This document shows positions 63,451 to 64,000 of a stretch of 64,000 nt of DNA, in pieces; the stretch's first letter is position 1, and every line of letters begins with the position of its first letter. This stretch comes from Erodium maritimum (taxonomy: Eukaryota; Streptophyta; Magnoliopsida; Geraniales; Geraniaceae). The DNA lies in NCBI GenBank assembly GCA_963921825.1, contig OY997589.1, positions 5,332,001-5,396,000 of the forward strand, read 5' to 3'. A program made the position numbers and the translations under genes. The notes beneath the pieces are model-generated. The model was not told the origin of the DNA, made no database searches, and saw nothing but the letters and a program-made list of their open reading frames with translations.

Positions 63451-64000
63451 GAAATAAAGAGAAACCTTATATCAAGAAATGTTGATTTTGCGATTATAAT
63501 ATACTTTTCAACAATTAGTTTTGTCACAAATAACCCTCAAAAGAAAATTCGTCACAAATCATACATTCACCATAAAGAAAATTAGTCCCAAATCATAAAC
63601 GCACTATAATTCTTAATAATGAGGAAGGAGACATGTTAATGTCAATTGTTTGATATTTACATAATTTTCATGGTCAACTATGTACTTGAGATTCTGTAGA
63701 ACACATAGTTTTATTAGAAAAAGACTTCAACCTACTTATTCTATAGTTTTTTCAATAAATAATTCGTAAAATGAAAGGAAAACATGAAGATAATTGAATT
63801 ATTTGTGTTGATTAATGTTGGGGACACATGGGATTGACTTGGAAAAACAACACCATATACTTGAATAATTAGCTTTATGTTATACGATAGATGTTGATTT
63901 GAGGGTGACATATTAACTTTGTCCCACTTATGATGTAACCTTTATGTTTGTTTTTTAGTAGATCCTAATAAAACATTAAATATAATATGTTATTGGCGGA
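63451..64000. other. AT-rich spacer, nothing recognised
   Basis: A short duplication of GTCACAAAT / AGTCCCAAATCATA near 63520-63600; otherwise no feature. Confidence 0.5.

Overview
The window is nuclear DNA of a flowering plant, most likely a eudicot. Intron-containing nuclear genes (petC and two R2R3-MYB genes), intronless plant-type aromatic amino acid decarboxylase genes, and AT-rich spacers full of plant transposon families all point that way. I cannot name the species.

Layout. The first 33 kb hold a small cluster of aromatic amino acid decarboxylase genes. A 5' fragment on the minus strand is cut by the window edge (1-472). An intact plus-strand copy of tryptophan-decarboxylase type lies at 8716-10227, and an intact plus-strand copy of tyrosine-decarboxylase type at 21030-22553. 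At 31.66-33.43 kb there is a locus where the 5' and 3' flanks of the tyrosine-type gene are duplicated but the coding region is missing. Next come petC, the chloroplast Rieske protein gene (34197-36372, minus, five exons), and two MYB genes of identical exon structure (39021-40207 and 56167-57230, both minus).

Mobile DNA fills most of the rest. By their own target-site duplications I can delimit: a non-LTR retroposon (1344-5428) split by a 2.5-kb solo LTR (2255-4758); a second retroposon (30391-31291); a 1.0-kb solo LTR (45260-46291); MULE-like foldback MITEs (6907-7294, 17185-17643); two hAT-like MITEs (23068-23639, and 35627-35760 inside petC); and two PIF/Harbinger elements (15908-16957, 32068-33231). 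I also see a degenerate CACTA-like element (24137 to about 27.5 kb), a TRIM-like mini-retroelement (607-842), and several decayed LINE ORF1 copies (12.4-14.1, 50.9-51.3, 61.3-63.4 kb). I noticed no reverse-transcriptase domain in any of them.

How the genes may work together. The two intact decarboxylases keep the PLP lysine and the catalytic-loop tyrosine. They differ at the single residue known to separate indolic from phenolic substrate preference (Gly370 versus Ser369). The cluster therefore probably makes both tryptamine and tyramine/dopamine after local duplication. The MYB pair resembles subgroup 2 regulators and lies 16-35 kb away; any regulatory link is a hypothesis. petC is a housekeeping photosynthesis gene and unrelated in function. 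The strongest unusual observations are the substrate-residue split, the decarboxylase locus whose flanks survive without its coding region (with an empty site for the Harbinger insertion preserved 10 kb away), and a retroposon tail family in which each copy carries its own minisatellite.
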